In this document: in pieces, positions 33,132-41,240 of the stretch
Layout: the number at the start of each line of letters is the position of its first letter
Position numbering within the stretch: position 1 is the stretch's first letter
NCBI GenBank assembly: GCA_963712835.1
Contig: CAVQJJ010000011.1
Coordinates: 1 to 64,000, forward strand
Source of the DNA: DATARH01 sp963712835
Lineage (GTDB): Bacteria > Pseudomonadota > Alphaproteobacteria > ATCC43930 > CGMCC-115725
Reading direction: 5' to 3'
Length of the DNA: 64,000 nucleotides
Notes under the pieces: model-generated
Database searches by the model: none
What the model was told of the DNA's origin: nothing
The model's input: the letters and a program-made list of their open reading frames with translations, nothing else
Made by a program: the position numbers and the translations under genes

Positions 33132-33450
33132 CGAGCCGCATCTTTGGATGGATGGCACAAAGCACCTGGAAGGTCCCGGGGACCGGAAAGGTTATGTGAA
33201 CGGTCTGGCCGATATCCTGTTCGCCCGAATCGAAATTGAAGCTCGAGCTGGCGACATAGACCTGGTGGATGTACTCGTCGTCATTGCGGATCGCCAAGGT
33301 ATCGCCCTTGTTGATCTCGACCGCGGCGGGCATGAATGCCCGTCCCTTTTGCGAAATGTTGATCTCAACCCCCGAGCCGAGGGCGAAACCGAGCGATCCA
33401 AGCGCCGCCAAAACGGCGACGATGGCGCAAGCAACCAATACACGGCGCAT
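33115..33450 (-). CDS. Periplasmic cupredoxin
   Basis: The protein of 111 residues has an N-terminal membrane or signal segment (RVLVACAIVAVLAALGSLGF) and a blue-copper beta-sandwich. Ligands are visible: His in EYIHQVYVAS and Cys, His and Met in QVLCAIHPKMRL, the pattern of plastocyanin-like type 1 copper proteins. FMPAAVEINKGDTLAIRNDD is the N-terminal strand pair. It would carry electrons in the periplasm. The start is ATG 33450, with the upstream in-frame ATG 33483 less likely. It is the first gene of a unit with the catalase-like peroxidase, suggesting a peroxide or electron-transfer role. Its redox partner is not known. Confidence 0.88.
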   Translation of the reverse strand: MRRVLVACAIVAVLAALGSLGFALGSGVEINISQKGRAFMPAAVEINKGDTLAIRNDDEYIHQVYVASSSFNFDSGEQDIGQTVHITFPVPGTFQVLCAIHPKMRLDVVVK

Positions 33451-33644
33451 CTTCGGCCACTTCCCCGCCGGCGGCGACGTCACCCCACGCCCCTCTGTAG
33501 CCGGAAATTCTTAATAGATGTTTGCGCTTGCCGAGCGGCCGACGGCGCTGAGCAACCGCGATGGAGGCCGGCGCCATGGCTCGACTTAAGGTTCCGTAAA
33601 CCAAGCAGGCCTTATATCGGCCGGGATTTGCCAGCGGTGGGGTA

Positions 33645-35543
33645 ATGCCTCCGAGCTTTAACGCATTGCGGACGATCCGAGCCCAGATCTTCATCGGATT
33701 TGTCGCGATGAGCGCCTTGACCGGCGCCCTCGGCGCCTTCGCCATCTATGCGACCTCACGCGCCGGTCACATCGTGGTCGACATCTATGATCGGCCGTTG
33801 ATGGCGATCAATTTCGCGCGCTCGGCGAGCGCGACCTTCGCGCAAATGGAAAACGGCGTGCTGTGGTCGCAGCTGCGGGGTATCCCAGCCGACGAAGACA
33901 CGCCGCTTGATCAGCTGTCACAGAATTTCTTTGAGGATTTGTCGGTCGCGCAGCAGCGGTCGATGTCCGCCCCAGCCGCCGAGGCGGCGGTCGGAATTCG
34001 TCAGCTGGTGCGGGAATGGCTGGCCGCGGCGCGGGGCGCCACCGCGGGCGACACGACGGCCCTGTCCAAGAAAATCCTCCAACAGTTCGATCGCCTCATC
34101 GAATTGACCGCGGAGGATGGCTTCCGCGAGCGGCAGCGTTCGCTCGGCGAGATCGGCACGACGCTGATGGTCGGCGTCGGCTGCACGCTGCTTGCGCTGT
34201 TCGTTTCCGGCATGATCACGTTCGTGCTGGCGCGACGCATCCTGCGGCCGCTCTCGGCGGCCGCGGCGGTCGCCGATCGCATCGCCCAGGGTGAGCTGAC
34301 CGTCGAAATCCCCGCGGGGCGGCAGGACGAGATCGGCCGCCTTCTGCGGTCGATGCACAGCATGCAATCGAGCATTCGCGCGATGATGGCCGAAGAGACC
34401 GAGCAGCGCCGCTCGGCACAGCGCCGTCTGGTGGATGCCATCGAGGGCTCGCAGGAAGGCATGATGCTGGTCGGCGCCGATGGCCAAATCGTCATCGCCA
34501 ACAGCCAGATGAAACACTTCCTGCCGCTGGCGGGCGAGGCGCTGAACGCCGGCGCGCGGTTCGATGAGACAATTGCGCGAGCCGTACCCCCCGGCATGGC
34601 GAGCACCACCGACGGTCCGGTCAGCGATCCTTACGCCGCGCTGTCGACCGAGGGTGAAGTTCGGATCGGCAACGATCTGTGGCTCAAGGTCAGCCGCGGC
34701 TCGACCCAGGACGGCGGCTTCTTCCTGTTCTGGAGCGACATCAGCACCATCAAGGAACGCGAGCTGCGCCTCAGCGAAGCAAAATCCGAAGCCGAGGCGG
34801 CAAGCCGCTCGAAGAGCATCTTCCTCGCCAATATGAGCCACGAACTGCGCACCCCGCTCAACGCCATTATCGGCTTCTCCGAGGTCATGGGCAGCGAGAT
34901 TTTCGGCAAGCTCGGCGACCCTCACTATCACGAATACGCGAACCTGATCACCCGCAGCGGCCGGCACCTGCTCGACATCATCTCGAGCATTCTCGACTTC
35001 GCCAAATGCGAGGCCGGCCAGACGGTGCTGCGCCGCGAGCCGATCGATCTGCGCGAGGTCGCCGAGGCTTGCGCGCGTATGGTCGAACCGCAATGCGCGA
35101 GCGGCAGCATCAACCTGACGCTGGCCCTACCGGACGATCCGGTGACGATCGCGGGCGAGCCGCCGAAACTGCGGCAGATGCTGCTGAACCTGCTGTCAAA
35201 CGCGATAAAATTCACGCCGGCCGGCGGCGATGTCAGCGTGACGCTGGCGATCGACGGCGGCGGTCAGCCGCTCCTTTCGGTACGCGATACCGGCATCGGC
35301 ATGGCCCCCACGGACATCCCGACGGCACTGACGCCGTTCGGCCAGATCGACAGCGGCCTTAACCGGACCTATGAGGGCACCGGGCTCGGCCTGCCGCTGA
35401 CCAAGGCGCTTGCCGATCTGCACAATGCCGCATTCGACATCGCCAGCGAGCCCGGCACGGGTACCACCGTCTCTTTGCGTTTCCCGGCAGTGAGCGAAAA
35501 TCCCGTACCGGTTCCGGACGAGCCGGTCCTGGCGGTCGCCTGA
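33645..35543 (+). CDS. Membrane sensor histidine kinase
   Basis: The 632-residue protein has two membrane helices (about 15-37 and 178-200) flanking a periplasmic helical sensor, a HAMP domain (about 195-250), a PAS-like domain (270-370), a HisKA dimerisation domain with phosphoacceptor His in MSHELRTPLNAIIGFSEVM near 399, and a HATPase domain with NLLSNAIKFTPAGG (N box), DTGIGM (G1) and GTGLGLPL (G2) near 510-600. No receiver domain is fused and no response-regulator gene is adjacent, so it is an orphan here. Its target is unknown. The start ATG 33645 has GGTGGGG just upstream. Confidence 0.93.
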   Translation: MPPSFNALRTIRAQIFIGFVAMSALTGALGAFAIYATSRAGHIVVDIYDRPLMAINFARSASATFAQMENGVLWSQLRGIPADEDTPLDQLSQNFFEDLSVAQQRSMSAPAAEAAVGIRQLVREWLAAARGATAGDTTALSKKILQQFDRLIELTAEDGFRERQRSLGEIGTTLMVGVGCTLLALFVSGMITFVLARRILRPLSAAAAVADRIAQGELTVEIPAGRQDEIGRLLRSMHSMQSSIRAMMAEETEQRRSAQRRLVDAIEGSQEGMMLVGADGQIVIANSQMKHFLPLAGEALNAGARFDETIARAVPPGMASTTDGPVSDPYAALSTEGEVRIGNDLWLKVSRGSTQDGGFFLFWSDISTIKERELRLSEAKSEAEAASRSKSIFLANMSHELRTPLNAIIGFSEVMGSEIFGKLGDPHYHEYANLITRSGRHLLDIISSILDFAKCEAGQTVLRREPIDLREVAEACARMVEPQCASGSINLTLALPDDPVTIAGEPPKLRQMLLNLLSNAIKFTPAGGDVSVTLAIDGGGQPLLSVRDTGIGMAPTDIPTALTPFGQIDSGLNRTYEGTGLGLPLTKALADLHNAAFDIASEPGTGTTVSLRFPAVSENPVPVPDEPVLAVA

Positions 35544-35555
35544 ACCAGCCGGCGT

Positions 35556-36602
35556 TCACCCGTAAATCAGGTGGTGAAGCCCGAAATAGCCGAGCAAGTA
35601 GGTGCTCAGCACCGCGATCAGCATGCCCAGGCTGACAAAGGCGCCGCGGGTGATCCCCAGCCGCGGCCAGGTAAAGAAATCGCCGACCGGCTGAGGTCCC
35701 TGCAGGATGATCACGATCAGCGACAGAATGATCATCAAATGGCCGACCGCATCGATCTTGCCGAAGTCGAAAACCGCCGCGATGAAAATCCCCAGCAGGC
35801 CGAGAGCCGCCAGCCTGCCAAAAAACCGGCCGCCGAGCAAAAAATACGCGAGAAAGAACTCAACAAAGCCGGCCAACACGATATAGGCCTTGGGATTGAA
35901 ACCCAGATCGATGCCGGGGTGCAGCGCCATGACCGGCATCGTCCATACCCAATAGGCCCATTTCTCGAACGACGCCCAGAGGAGCGTCCCCGCGACAGCA
36001 GCGACCAAAACGGACCCGGCATGGGGCAACAGCCGCGCCGGCCGCAGCGAATGAATCGCCAAATACCCGGCTATGCCGAAGAAGATCGGGTAATCGAGCA
36101 TGTGGAAGACGCCGTACTGCGCGATGGCGATCCCGTACAGCACGACAATACCGGCGCTGGCGATCCAGGTCGTGCGCCAGGACAGGGTCGCCGCGCCCAA
36201 GGCCAGCTGAAACCACGGGATGGCGGCGTTCGACGTGGTCAGCTCGGGCGTCAGCAGAACCCCCGGCTGCAGCCACAGGCAAACGAAGAAGACGCCGAGC
36301 CCGATGCGCAAATAATCCTGGGGCGGCCTCTGAAATCGTTGGACGTAACCGTCAATCCAGCCGTTCGCGCTTTCACCGCATAGCCGGTCGATAACGAACG
36401 CGCATAGGCTGACCAGCGCGAACAGCAGCAACAGCCAAAGCCAGCGCGTGTCCATGATGTGGTCGAGCGCATCCGGGCTGCAGCCGACGCAATAATCCTT
36501 GTTGAACCACTTAACGTGAGCCTCTGCCGGTGCGGCAAGCCACACCAGGCAGAGCGCGCCGAGGACAGTGCCGGCCGTGCGGCGAAATCGCGTGAGCTGC
36601 AT
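35556..36602 (-). CDS. DoxX/TQO-like polytopic membrane protein
   Basis: The protein of 348 residues has an N-terminal signal-like segment (ALCLVWLAAPAEAHVKWF), a CVGC motif near residue 40 and about eight further membrane helices (WLWLLLLFALVSLCAFVIDRL, FGRLAALGLLGIFIAAVFDF, and others). The C-terminal block (YIVLAGFVEFFLAYFLLGGR) resembles DoxX-type quinone-interacting membrane proteins. It starts four bases after the stop of the membrane cytochrome gene, and the CVGC pair could be a redox or cytochrome-linked site. Together they may form a small periplasmic electron-transfer unit. DoxX similarity is weak and the role is inferred. Confidence 0.7.
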   Translation of the reverse strand: MQLTRFRRTAGTVLGALCLVWLAAPAEAHVKWFNKDYCVGCSPDALDHIMDTRWLWLLLLFALVSLCAFVIDRLCGESANGWIDGYVQRFQRPPQDYLRIGLGVFFVCLWLQPGVLLTPELTTSNAAIPWFQLALGAATLSWRTTWIASAGIVVLYGIAIAQYGVFHMLDYPIFFGIAGYLAIHSLRPARLLPHAGSVLVAAVAGTLLWASFEKWAYWVWTMPVMALHPGIDLGFNPKAYIVLAGFVEFFLAYFLLGGRFFGRLAALGLLGIFIAAVFDFGKIDAVGHLMIILSLIVIILQGPQPVGDFFTWPRLGITRGAFVSLGMLIAVLSTYLLGYFGLHHLIYG

Positions 36603-36606
36603 GGGA

Positions 36607-37452
36607 CTATCGACCGGTGGCGTTGGCGGGCGGAGGCTGGCAAATCGCCGCGCAGAGCACCGCCTCCTGCGTTTCCGCGGCGTCGGATTCGCCGTCGTTG
36701 AAGGCGTTCTGCACACCGCGCAAATCCGCCGGCCAGCGGCTCTTGATAAAGGCGAGCGCGGCGTGGATCGACCGATCGTCGAGCCGCCCGTCAAAGCTCG
36801 GCATTTGCACCCGCGCGGCGCCCGGCAGGCAATCGGTGATGCCGAACTTAACCATGCGAAACAGCGAGGTGTCCGAATGCAGCCAGGCATGCCCGGCCGC
36901 ATCGAGCGGCGGCGGACCAAACCCTTGCGTGTCGACGCTGCCCTTGAGGTCGGCGCCATGGCAGCCAGCGCAAGACGAGGCATAAACCGCAGCGCCCTGT
37001 TGCACCATCGCGCTCGTTTCAGGATAGGCCGGTTGGTGATCGTCGCGCAGGCGGGGCGCGACGATCACCGAGACCACCACCACCAGGCTCGCCGCGGCGA
37101 TCATGGTGGCAATGGCCCAATGACGGTCGATTGCCGCCGCGTGCTCCGCCGCAGCGTCCTCAGCGCGGAGGTCCGCCGGTAACGCATCCGCGATCCGCGC
37201 CGCCGTCGACCCGGCAGCGAAGTCGTGCGACCGCCAGCGTGCCTCGACCGTCACCCGCGCGAAACGATGCTGCAACGGGTGGAAGATCAGCGATGCAAGA
37301 TACGCGAGCGGCCGGATGGCGCCGTCTTGCCGAAGCGGCGACGCATTGCGCGCCGGATGCAGCGCCTCGACCGAGGCCGCCTGCCGGCGGCGGCGTTGCG
37401 GCTTGCCCCTAACCTTGGACGCTGCGATGTGGACTGGGGGAGTTCGGGCCAT
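36607..37452 (-). CDS. Membrane-anchored mono-heme cytochrome c
   Basis: The frame of 281 residues has an Arg-rich N-terminal part, a membrane helix near residues 116-136 (TMIAAASLVVVVSVIVAPRL) and a periplasmic cytochrome c domain with YASSCAGCHGADL (CxxCH near 160-164) and a likely Met ligand in ARVQMPSFDG. The N-terminal 110 residues are unusually basic, and the true start may be further in. Four bases separate it from the DoxX-like gene. It probably passes electrons between a periplasmic donor and a terminal oxidase. No TAT or Sec signal is seen at the very N-terminus; the anchor helix would act as signal. Confidence 0.8.
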   Translation of the reverse strand: MARTPPVHIAASKVRGKPQRRRRQAASVEALHPARNASPLRQDGAIRPLAYLASLIFHPLQHRFARVTVEARWRSHDFAAGSTAARIADALPADLRAEDAAAEHAAAIDRHWAIATMIAAASLVVVVSVIVAPRLRDDHQPAYPETSAMVQQGAAVYASSCAGCHGADLKGSVDTQGFGPPPLDAAGHAWLHSDTSLFRMVKFGITDCLPGAARVQMPSFDGRLDDRSIHAALAFIKSRWPADLRGVQNAFNDGESDAAETQEAVLCAAICQPPPANATGR

Positions 37453-38103
37453 GGCTCTTACCGGCCGGCCGAGAATGCGGCGCTCCCCAAACGGCCCCGC
37501 AGCGACACAGACCGTCCCCTCCGCGAGACATGGTCTCGCGGCTGATGAAACTTCATCACGATGTTGACCCTCTACACCCGCGATTCCCCAACCGCGGATT
37601 GCTTTTCCCGATACAAAGATAACTGCCGTTAACGAAATGTCAATAATTGCTTCAAGTAGTCCTCAATTTGATCCTTAGCGGAATGCGCAAATGCCATGTT
37701 TGTAAGAGTCGACGATCAAGGCAAACACCCGACTACCCAAAATTAAAGTATAAAATTTTATATTTTATCTCAAAATCTAGGAGTCGGCAGCCGGCGCCCC
37801 TACGACTGCTTGTGCTGTCGCATCCGGCTTCGCAAAAACATTGTGCGTCAAAGATCGGGCCTGCGCTCGCAATCCCACAACCCGAAACGACATGTCGCTC
37901 GTGGATAAAATCGGCAACAGCGAGGGGCTGCGGGACTAAAATTCCAACTGGCAGGAAACCCTTGGCGAGGAACGAGCCTAGGGGTTCCGCCATCCCGGAA
38001 GTCACGCAGCAATTATCCGGGACCCAGCGTCCACGGTGGGCCCCGCTTTCGCGCCGACGCTCGGTTTTTCCAACCTCGCTTCGCTCGCTAAGAAACAAAG
38101 TGG
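37453..38103. other. Gene-free, AT-richer region of 650 bases
   Basis: No credible gene is seen on either strand. The left part (37560-37780) is AT-rich, including a run near 37741-37780. The right part (37850-38100) contains GC-rich blocks ending in CGCTTCGCTCGCTAAG next to the tRNA-like fragment at 38101. A 121-codon minus frame exists at 37733-38098, but its codon use is not gene-like and it begins in the tRNA-proximal sequence. The stretch may be residue of an old insertion. Confidence 0.5.
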
Positions 38104-38131
38104 CTAGGGGACTAGGAATTCGAACCTAGCT
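38101..38131 (-). other. tRNA-Gln-like 3' fragment at the AKR gene end
   Basis: On the minus strand CTAGG TTCGAATT CCTAG can fold as a T-arm with one extra T in the loop. TCCCCTA, a G discriminator and CCA follow. The A72 and G73 positions are what tRNA-Gln uses. The 5' part of a tRNA is absent: the upstream sequence is aldo/keto reductase coding sequence, whose last residues and stop fall inside the fragment. It looks like the 3' half-site left by an integration at a tRNA gene. Confidence 0.5.
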
Positions 38132-38967
38132 AAAGTCTGCCATTCCATGGCGCTGAGGTGAATGCCCGAAGCCGCTATATTCTCGTCGAAATGGGCAATC
38201 GATGAGGTTCCCGGAATTGGCAGAATGATAGGCGAGCGGTGCAGCAGCCAAGCGAGTGCGATCTGCCCGGTGGTCGCATGGTGTCGTTCCGCAATTGTAA
38301 CAAGCGGCGAACTGGATGCGGCAAGCCGGCCCTTGGCGAGCGGGTAGAAAGCGATAAAAGCGATGCCCGCATCGGCGCATATATCGATGATATTGTCAGA
38401 CCGCGTCTCGTAGAAATTGTAGCAATTCTGCACCGACACGATCTTTGCGATGTCTTGTGCGCGATGCAATTCATTTGCCGAAACATTTGAAACGCCGATG
38501 TGATTGATCTTTCCCTCGCGCTGAAGTTCAACGAGCGCCCCGATAGAATCTTCTATCGGGATCTGAGGGTCGACGGCATGGAGTTGGTAGAGATCGATCC
38601 GGTCAAGTCGCAACCGCTTCAGGCTGCCCTCGCAGGCTTGCCGCAGGTGCTCCGGTCGACCGTCGACCGCCCACCGACCGGGACCAGGCCGCATGAAGCC
38701 GCCTTTGCTCGCGATGACGAGATCGGACGGATAAGGGAACAACGCTTTGGCGATCAGGCTTTCGCTGATGCCAGGCCCGTAAGAGTCGGCCGTATCGACA
38801 AGGTTCACGCCCTGATCAACGACCCGTCGCAGTAATGCGATCGCCTCATCTTCGTCAGGAGGCCCCCAGACGCCTCGGCCGGTGATGCGCATAGCACCAA
38901 AGCCAAGCCGGCGGACGGTGGGACCACCACGCAACGTCAGGGTCATCGGAATGCTGGAGTCGCGCAT
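38104..38967 (-). CDS. Aldo/keto reductase
   Basis: The 287-residue protein is an NADPH-dependent aldo/keto reductase. LGFGAMRITGRGVWGPPDED is the N-terminal barrel strand, LVDTADSYGPGISESLIAKA carries the catalytic Asp and Tyr, DLVIASKGGFMRPGPG has the Lys, and YQLHAVDPQIPIEDS carries the His. NCYNFYETRSDNIIDIC and LPIPGTSSIAHFDENIAASG are cofactor-binding segments. The last residues before the stop derive from a tRNA-like sequence, so the natural C-terminus may have been altered. It is on the minus strand, isolated from the neighbouring cytochrome and gluconokinase genes. The substrate is not known. Confidence 0.9.
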   Translation of the reverse strand: MRDSSIPMTLTLRGGPTVRRLGFGAMRITGRGVWGPPDEDEAIALLRRVVDQGVNLVDTADSYGPGISESLIAKALFPYPSDLVIASKGGFMRPGPGRWAVDGRPEHLRQACEGSLKRLRLDRIDLYQLHAVDPQIPIEDSIGALVELQREGKINHIGVSNVSANELHRAQDIAKIVSVQNCYNFYETRSDNIIDICADAGIAFIAFYPLAKGRLAASSSPLVTIAERHHATTGQIALAWLLHRSPIILPIPGTSSIAHFDENIAASGIHLSAMEWQTLARFEFLVP

Positions 38968-39315
38968 AGTACAAAGCTCCTGTCCAGCAACCCTGGGCTA
39001 GCGCCGGTTCCACTCGCCTCTTGGTTGAATGTATATCGAGCGGCGGGGCCAAGTTAATCCGGCCAATGTGGGCCTGGCGGAAATAATTGGCCAGATTGGT
39101 GAAACGTCCGTGCGAACAGTTCGGTTTGACCCACAAAGCCTTTTTATTCATTAGGCGGGCATAATCTTGTCGCGGGTCGACATCGACACGGAGGCCATCG
39201 CTTCGAACACGCCGTCACGCCGGACCAGTGCATGGAACAGCGCCGCCGCGACGGGCATCAGGACCAGGGCAAATACCAGGGGCTCGTCGGCGCTAGATTT
39301 GGATCAGAGGGCGAC
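38968..39315. other. Intergenic region with a cytochrome b561-like remnant
   Basis: No complete gene is present. The minus strand at 39300-39151 reads PLVFALVLMPVAAALFHALV, RRDGVFEAMA and ends IMPA-stop, which looks like the C-terminal helix of a cytochrome b561-type protein; an upstream in-frame TGA and absence of the other helices mark it as a fragment. The remainder (38968-39150) shows nothing recognisable. Confidence 0.4.
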
Positions 39316-39894
39316 ATGACGACAAGCAAAACCGATCTTGACATCGAGGCCGCGGAAACCGCCGCGGCTCGTACGGTTCCGCCATTGGTACTGGTGGTGA
39401 TGGGCGTTTCAGGCAGCGGCAAATCGACGATCGCGCTCGAACTGCACCGCGTGCTGGGGTGGCCGTTTCAAGAAGGCGACGATCTTCACCCGCCGGCTAA
39501 TGTCGAAAAGATGCGATCGGGCCGCCCGCTCGATGACGCCGACCGGCTGCCGTGGTTGCAGGCGGTCGCACGATGGATCGACGATCGACTAGCTGCAAGC
39601 GAACCGGGGATCATTACCTGCTCGAACCTAAAGCGTGCCTATCGGCGGATCACGATCGGTAAGAGGAAGGGGGTCCGTCTCGTCTACCTCAAGGGCGACG
39701 AGCAGATGATCCACCACCGGATCGTCCAGCGACACCACCGCTACATGCCGCCGACGCTGTTGCGCAGCCAGTTCGAAACGCTCGAAGAGCCCGGAGAAGA
39801 CGAGCACCCGGTGACCGTCGCGGTGCACGGTGGCGTCGCGCAGACGGTGTTGGAGTTGCTGCGGCAGCTCGCCGATCTGAAGGCGCAGCGATAA
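39316..39894 (+). CDS. gntK: Gluconokinase
   Basis: The protein of 192 residues is a P-loop kinase of the GntK/shikimate-kinase-like family. VMGVSGSGKSTIALELHRVL is the Walker A near residues 28-40, FQEGDDLHPPANVEKMRSGR is the substrate-binding lid region, and PLDDADRLPWLQAVARWI and CSNLKRAYRRI follow. It phosphorylates gluconate to 6-phosphogluconate. ATG 39316 with an upstream GAGGGCGAC site is chosen; a longer frame starts at 39232 but is unsupported. It is followed by an MFS transporter of sugar-acid type, which suggests gluconate uptake and use. Confidence 0.93.
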   Translation: MTTSKTDLDIEAAETAAARTVPPLVLVVMGVSGSGKSTIALELHRVLGWPFQEGDDLHPPANVEKMRSGRPLDDADRLPWLQAVARWIDDRLAASEPGIITCSNLKRAYRRITIGKRKGVRLVYLKGDEQMIHHRIVQRHHRYMPPTLLRSQFETLEEPGEDEHPVTVAVHGGVAQTVLELLRQLADLKAQR

Positions 39895-39932
39895 CCCGCT
39901 GGGGTTTTGTTCCTCACAATTGGAGGGTCGCC

Positions 39933-41240
39933 ATGGCAACGAGCACCCCGTACAGCAGCCGGTGGGCACGGCTCGGTCCCATCGTCTTCATCACCTACAG
40001 CCTCGCCTATGTCGATCGAGCGAATTACAGCATCGGCTCGGCCGGTGGACTGTCGGGCGACCTCGGTATCACCGGAGAAGCCGGTGCGCTGCTCGGGGCG
40101 CTGTTCTTCCTGGGCTATTTCCTGTTCCAGATTCCCGCCGCCTGGTACGCCGAGACCCGCAGCGCCAAGCGCCTGATGTTCTGGAGCTTGTTGGCCTGGG
40201 GCATCTTCGCGGCGCTGACCGGCCTCATCACCGACATCCATCTGCTCTATGTCGACCGCTTCCTGCTCGGCGTGGCCGAGAGCGTCGTGCTGCCTGCGAT
40301 GCTGATCTTCCTCAGCCATTGGTTTTCCAGCGCCGAGCGGTCGCGGACCAACACCATCCTGATCCTTGGCAATCCGGTGACAGTGCTTTGGATGTCGATC
40401 GTCTCGGGATATCTGGTCAATGCGATCGGCTGGCGCGGCATGTTCATCGCTGAGGGCCTTCCGGCGATCATCTGGGCGTTCATCTGGATGCGCCTGGTGC
40501 AGGATAGGCCGGCCGAGGCGCAATGGCTCGACCCGCGGGAGCGCCAGGCGCTCGACGAGCGGCTGAGCGACGAGCAGCGCCAGCTCAAGCCGGTGAAAAA
40601 CTACGGCGAGGCCTTCCGCTCGCCACTCGTCATCGCGCTTGCGGTGCAATATTTCTGCTGGAGCATCGGTGTTTACGGCTTCGTGCTCTGGCTGCCCTCG
40701 ATCCTCAAATCGGGGAGTCAGCTGGGCATCGTCGATATCGGCTGGCTCTCGGCGGTTCCCTATCTCGCGGCGGCGCTGCTGATGCTCGCCGTATCGCACT
40801 TCTCGGACCGCTCGGGCAGCCGAAAAGCCTTTGTCTGGCCGTTCCTGATCATCGGCGCGCTGGCTTTCGCCGGCTCGTTTCTACTCGGGCGTTCGGATTT
40901 CTGGTTCGGCTTTGTGCTGCTGGTGATCGCCGGCGGCGCGATGTACGCGCCTTATGGCCCGTTCTTCGCGTGGATTTCCGAGCGTCTGCCGCGCAATGTC
41001 GCCGGCGGCGCGATCGCGCTCATCAATAGCTGCGGCGCGCTCGGATCATTTGTCGGGTCATATGCGATCGGTTGGCTCGACGCAGCGACCGGCGGGCCCG
41101 ACGTCTCCTATCTGCTGATGGCCGGTGCGTTGCTGATCAGCGGGGTCATCACGCTCGCGGTCGGCGCCGAACAGCGACGTGAAGCCGTTGGCGACGCTTT
41201 GGCACCGCATCCGCAATCCCACGCTGGAGGCTCAGCATGA
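39933..41240 (+). CDS. MFS transporter of the anion:cation symporter type
   Basis: The 435-residue protein has twelve membrane helices and opens WARLGPIVFITYSLAYVDRA, NYSIGSAGGLSGDLGIT, the pattern of the ACS family (GudP, GarP, ExuT, phthalate and tartrate carriers). ETRSAKRLMFWSLLAWGIFA is the loop 2-3 signature and RFLLGVAESVVLPAMLIFLS helix 4. The start ATG 39933 follows GGAGGG. The next gene begins with an ATGA overlap. Gluconokinase upstream suggests gluconate or a similar sugar acid as substrate, whereas the downstream hydroxyacid dehydrogenase could point to tartronate or glycerate. The substrate is inferred. Confidence 0.9.
   Translation: MATSTPYSSRWARLGPIVFITYSLAYVDRANYSIGSAGGLSGDLGITGEAGALLGALFFLGYFLFQIPAAWYAETRSAKRLMFWSLLAWGIFAALTGLITDIHLLYVDRFLLGVAESVVLPAMLIFLSHWFSSAERSRTNTILILGNPVTVLWMSIVSGYLVNAIGWRGMFIAEGLPAIIWAFIWMRLVQDRPAEAQWLDPRERQALDERLSDEQRQLKPVKNYGEAFRSPLVIALAVQYFCWSIGVYGFVLWLPSILKSGSQLGIVDIGWLSAVPYLAAALLMLAVSHFSDRSGSRKAFVWPFLIIGALAFAGSFLLGRSDFWFGFVLLVIAGGAMYAPYGPFFAWISERLPRNVAGGAIALINSCGALGSFVGSYAIGWLDAATGGPDVSYLLMAGALLISGVITLAVGAEQRREAVGDALAPHPQSHAGGSA

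Noticed and set aside
37733..38098. 121-codon minus frame as a gene
   Set aside because: Composition changes abruptly within it, it has no recognised motif and no ribosome-binding site.
38101..38131. Complete tRNA gene
   Set aside because: Only the T-arm and 3' acceptor strand are present; the upstream sequence is aldo/keto reductase coding DNA.
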